A stretch of 16,438 bases of DNA. Origin: Opitutales bacterium. Lineage in GTDB: Bacteria; Verrucomicrobiota; Verrucomicrobiia; Opitutales; T3Sed10-336. The notes beneath the pieces are model-generated. The model was not told where the DNA came from, ran no database searches, and saw only the letters and a list, made by a program, of their open reading frames with translations. The stretch is from positions 1 to 16,438 of the forward strand of contig SLOW01000170.1 in the NCBI GenBank assembly GCA_007132315.1. The letters run 5' to 3'. The translations under genes were made by a program, and so were the position numbers. Of the stretch, positions 14,789 to 16,438 are shown in pieces (position 1 is the first letter of the stretch; each line of letters begins with the position of its first letter).

Positions 14789-15775
14789 TCAACGCACTCG
14801 GGTGCCGTTCGTTCCCGACAGACTCTCCCAGGTATCGTCCGGCTTCATGGCGTTGTGATCGCTCAACAGGACACGCCTGCCTTCCTGCTCGGCGGGATCG
14901 ATCCACAGGAGCCACCCGCGCTCCCGCTCCCCGTCCCGCCACAGCGCGACCAGAGCCAATCGCCGATTCTTCGGCAAACGCAGAGCAAACTCCCCGTTGG
15001 CATCGGTCCTGACCTGGTCGATTTCCTCCGGAAGATCCCGAAACACCGCCGCCAGGGACGGAAAAGCCTCCCGTTCGACCTCGGCCCGCTCCAGATTCGC
15101 CTCCGCCTCGATCACGGCAGCGTAATAGTCCTCCAACCCCGCTCTCAACCCGTCCAGCGCCGCCGCCCGTTCCTCACCTTCGCGAACCTCTCGCTCGGAA
15201 AGCGCTTCGATATCCGACTCCAACTCCTCGTTGGTCTCCTCCAGGGCTTCCCGCCACGCCGCACGCTCGGAAGCCGTCATGCTGTACCAGTGTTCGCGCC
15301 GTTGCTGAAACGCCTGGTATTCCTCCCGCGTGGGAATGCCCTCCGGAACCTCCGGCGCTTCGAGGAGTTCGTTGATCAACATTTCATTCTCCCGGATCCG
15401 CTCCTGCCGATCCCGAACCCGCCGGGCCGTCTCGGCCCGCTCCCGTTCCGCGTCGCGTTCCCCCCGCGCGATCAGCTCCCTCTGTTCCTCGAGGGCCGCG
15501 CGCGCCTCGCTCAAAGCCTCGTGCGCCGCCTCCTCCCCGCGGATCAGCGCCTCCCGTTCGTCCCGCAACGCCTCTTCGCGATCCTCGAGGTAACGCTCCA
15601 TCTCCCCGCCATCATAGGCCCGGATACGTACCAGGCTCAGGGGCCGGGAATCGCCCGGACCTCCGTGCAGGAACACCTGTCCGGCAAGCTCCGCCTCCGG
15701 AGACTCCGGCGAACAAGCGCCACCGAACGCCGTCAGCAGTCCGGCAGCTCCGCCAATCAATAAACGCAACCGCAT
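14789..15775 (-). CDS. Exported coiled-coil protein with split carboxypeptidase-regulatory-like beta domain
   Basis: A 328-residue secreted protein of unknown function. The N-terminus is a signal sequence (RLRLLIGGAAGLLTAFGGAC) whose Cys21 could be lipidated, although the residues before it are a poor lipobox. Residues 29-55 look like the first strands of a transthyretin-like/CarboxypepD_reg domain (AGQVFLHGG ... RPLSLVRIRAYD). Residues 255-306 look like its remainder (VRTDANGEFALRLPKNRRLALVALWR ending in WIDPAEQEGRRVLLSDHN, split here for length). Between them lies about 195 residues of Glu/Arg-rich helix, essentially a long coiled coil with a break at about 140-170 (PEVPEGIPTREEY), which suggests a hairpin. 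The TDANGEF turn is the recognisable family signature. It lies 92 nt after the DUF3108-like gene on the same strand, with a hairpin between them. No enzyme motif is visible. Confidence 0.8.
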   Translation of the reverse strand: MRLRLLIGGAAGLLTAFGGACSPESPEAELAGQVFLHGGPGDSRPLSLVRIRAYDGGEMERYLEDREEALRDEREALIRGEEAAHEALSEARAALEEQRELIARGERDAERERAETARRVRDRQERIRENEMLINELLEAPEVPEGIPTREEYQAFQQRREHWYSMTASERAAWREALEETNEELESDIEALSEREVREGEERAAALDGLRAGLEDYYAAVIEAEANLERAEVEREAFPSLAAVFRDLPEEIDQVRTDANGEFALRLPKNRRLALVALWRDGERERGWLLWIDPAEQEGRRVLLSDHNAMKPDDTWESLSGTNGTRVR

Positions 15776-15831
15776 AGAAACGCAGGTTGCCGCATTGGGC
15801 GACGATTGAAAAGCATGATTTGCCTCTTTCG

Positions 15832-15860
15832 GGAGTCTGTGGCGAAGCCCGACAGACTCC
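15832..15860 (-). terminator. Stem-loop after the DUF3108-like gene
   Basis: GGAGTCTGT (15832-15840) and ACAGACTCC (15852-15860) form a perfect 9-bp stem; the 11-nt loop can fold a further GGC/GCC pair. It begins 8 nt after the stop codon of the DUF3108-like gene. There is no T tract on either strand, so it may be an attenuating or RNA-stabilising hairpin rather than a true intrinsic terminator. No other notable signal was seen between the two genes. Confidence 0.4.
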
Positions 15861-15867
15861 TGGGTGT

Positions 15868-16438
15868 TCAGCGGCGCCGCCGTGGCTGCGGGGGCGGAGC
15901 CGGTCGTTCGGGCGGCTCTTCGCCCGCGATCTCGATCAGATCCGCGTGGAAACTCCCCACCACTACCTTGCTGGACAACCGTACCGGGATGCGCCGTTCG
16001 TCATCGCTGATCCAGATCCGCAGCGTGGCGTCGTCGCTCTCTTCGAACACGCCGCCGACGTCACGCATGTCCGGTTCAACCAGGAGTGTTTCGAAGCGAC
16101 CGGCCGGGACCGCGATTGTCTCGCGCCCGCCGATCCGGCCCTCGCCGAGCTGCAATTCCTTGCCGTCGGTCACATAGAGCTCCACCCGTCCGTTCTCCCG
16201 GATGGGCAAGGTTCGAAACGCGTAGAAAACCGACAGCGGATCGAACGTTTCCGGTTTGATTTCGATCGGCTCCTCTTCCTTCCCGAAATTGGAATAACGG
16301 GCCGTTCCAGCCTCCCGGTCGAACGCCACCAGGATATCGCGCTGGTCAGCGGCGTCATGGGGTGGTTCACGATGACGCTGTTCATGCTGCTCTCGGGTGT
16401 AATCAACGTGCGCATGGGCATCTTTCGAGGCCTGTTGA
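15868..16438 (-). CDS. DUF3108-like protein, 5' end beyond the window
   Basis: The frame is open from the stop at 15868 to the right edge, giving at least 190 residues; the true start lies outside. The visible part fits the C-terminal two thirds of the DUF3108 family, a beta-rich exported protein family of unknown function: ILVAFDREAGTARYSNFG, the FDPLSVFYAFRTLPI block, VELYVTDGKE, ETIAVPAGRFETLLVEP, GVFEESDDATLRIWISDDE, and RIPVRLSSKVVVGSFHADLIEI (quoted in parts). The last 19 residues are a Pro/Arg-rich tail (PPERPAPPPQPRRRR) that looks like an addition to the domain. A GTG at 16327-16329 lies inside the conserved region and is not the start. It is probably the first of the - strand genes at this end, upstream of the coiled-coil protein. 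Family assignment is from motif pattern memory. Confidence 0.75.
   Translation of the reverse strand, partial: QQASKDAHAHVDYTREQHEQRHREPPHDAADQRDILVAFDREAGTARYSNFGKEEEPIEIKPETFDPLSVFYAFRTLPIRENGRVELYVTDGKELQLGEGRIGGRETIAVPAGRFETLLVEPDMRDVGGVFEESDDATLRIWISDDERRIPVRLSSKVVVGSFHADLIEIAGEEPPERPAPPPQPRRRR

Noticed and set aside
16318..16438. Hydrophobic + strand reading at the right edge resembling a transmembrane segment
   Set aside because: It is the codon-aligned complement of the hydrophilic N-terminal part of the DUF3108-like frame, which continues with family motifs; antisense of hydrophilic codons is hydrophobic as a rule.

Overview
The window is GC-rich, densely coded chromosomal DNA from a Gram-negative (diderm) bacterium. 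The diderm reading rests on a KdsD-type isomerase (Kdo/LPS synthesis), a three-gene Mla-type lipid-transport operon (permease, ATPase, MCE protein) and a lipobox lipoprotein. A stand-alone pseudopilin with an N-terminal FTLIELL segment and a C-terminal DGG-H-x-x-F-x-G-G-N-V motif is of the kind that is abundant in Verrucomicrobiota and Planctomycetota. With the overall gene mix I lean to Verrucomicrobiota (Opitutae-like), but this is inference and no rRNA gene is present to settle it. I see no tRNA, rRNA, CRISPR array, insertion sequence, phage gene or integrase.

Layout. Positions 1-9531 are all on the + strand: serine hydroxymethyltransferase (glyA, start uncertain at the window edge), a pseudopilin closed by a strong intrinsic terminator (2267-2303), a CBS/DRTGG-regulated family II pyrophosphatase, a four-gene cell-envelope operon (exported WP-repeat protein, mlaE, mlaF, mlaD; 4162-8203), and a short tagaturonate-epimerase-family protein with its own promoter. 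Positions 9589-13374 are on the - strand: a LysM/TPR lipoprotein, a cysteine desulfurase and recF form a tight run, followed by a MazG-like nucleotide pyrophosphohydrolase that appears to have its own promoter. kdsD (13399-14442, +) is divergent from the LysM gene and meets the next - strand gene stop codon to stop codon. The right end (14443-16438, -) holds a small membrane protein with two CxxC pairs resembling a LITAF layout, an exported coiled-coil protein whose coiled coil seems inserted in a carboxypeptidase-regulatory-like beta domain, and a DUF3108-like protein cut by the window edge.

The most interesting part is the envelope operon. An uncharacterised secreted protein made of about 22 aromatic-Pro-hydrophobic-aromatic units with a period of about 19.4 residues overlaps mlaE by 4 nt (ATGA). 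No MlaA, MlaB or MlaC is encoded beside it. The sequence supports the coupling and the repeats directly; a role as a periplasmic or outer-membrane partner of the MlaEFD complex is my inference. Second-tier observations are the LITAF-like small protein, the coiled-coil insertion, the N-terminally short UxaE protein behind a nearly leaderless promoter, a symmetric TTATAA between divergent genes, and the scarcity of Shine-Dalgarno sequences.
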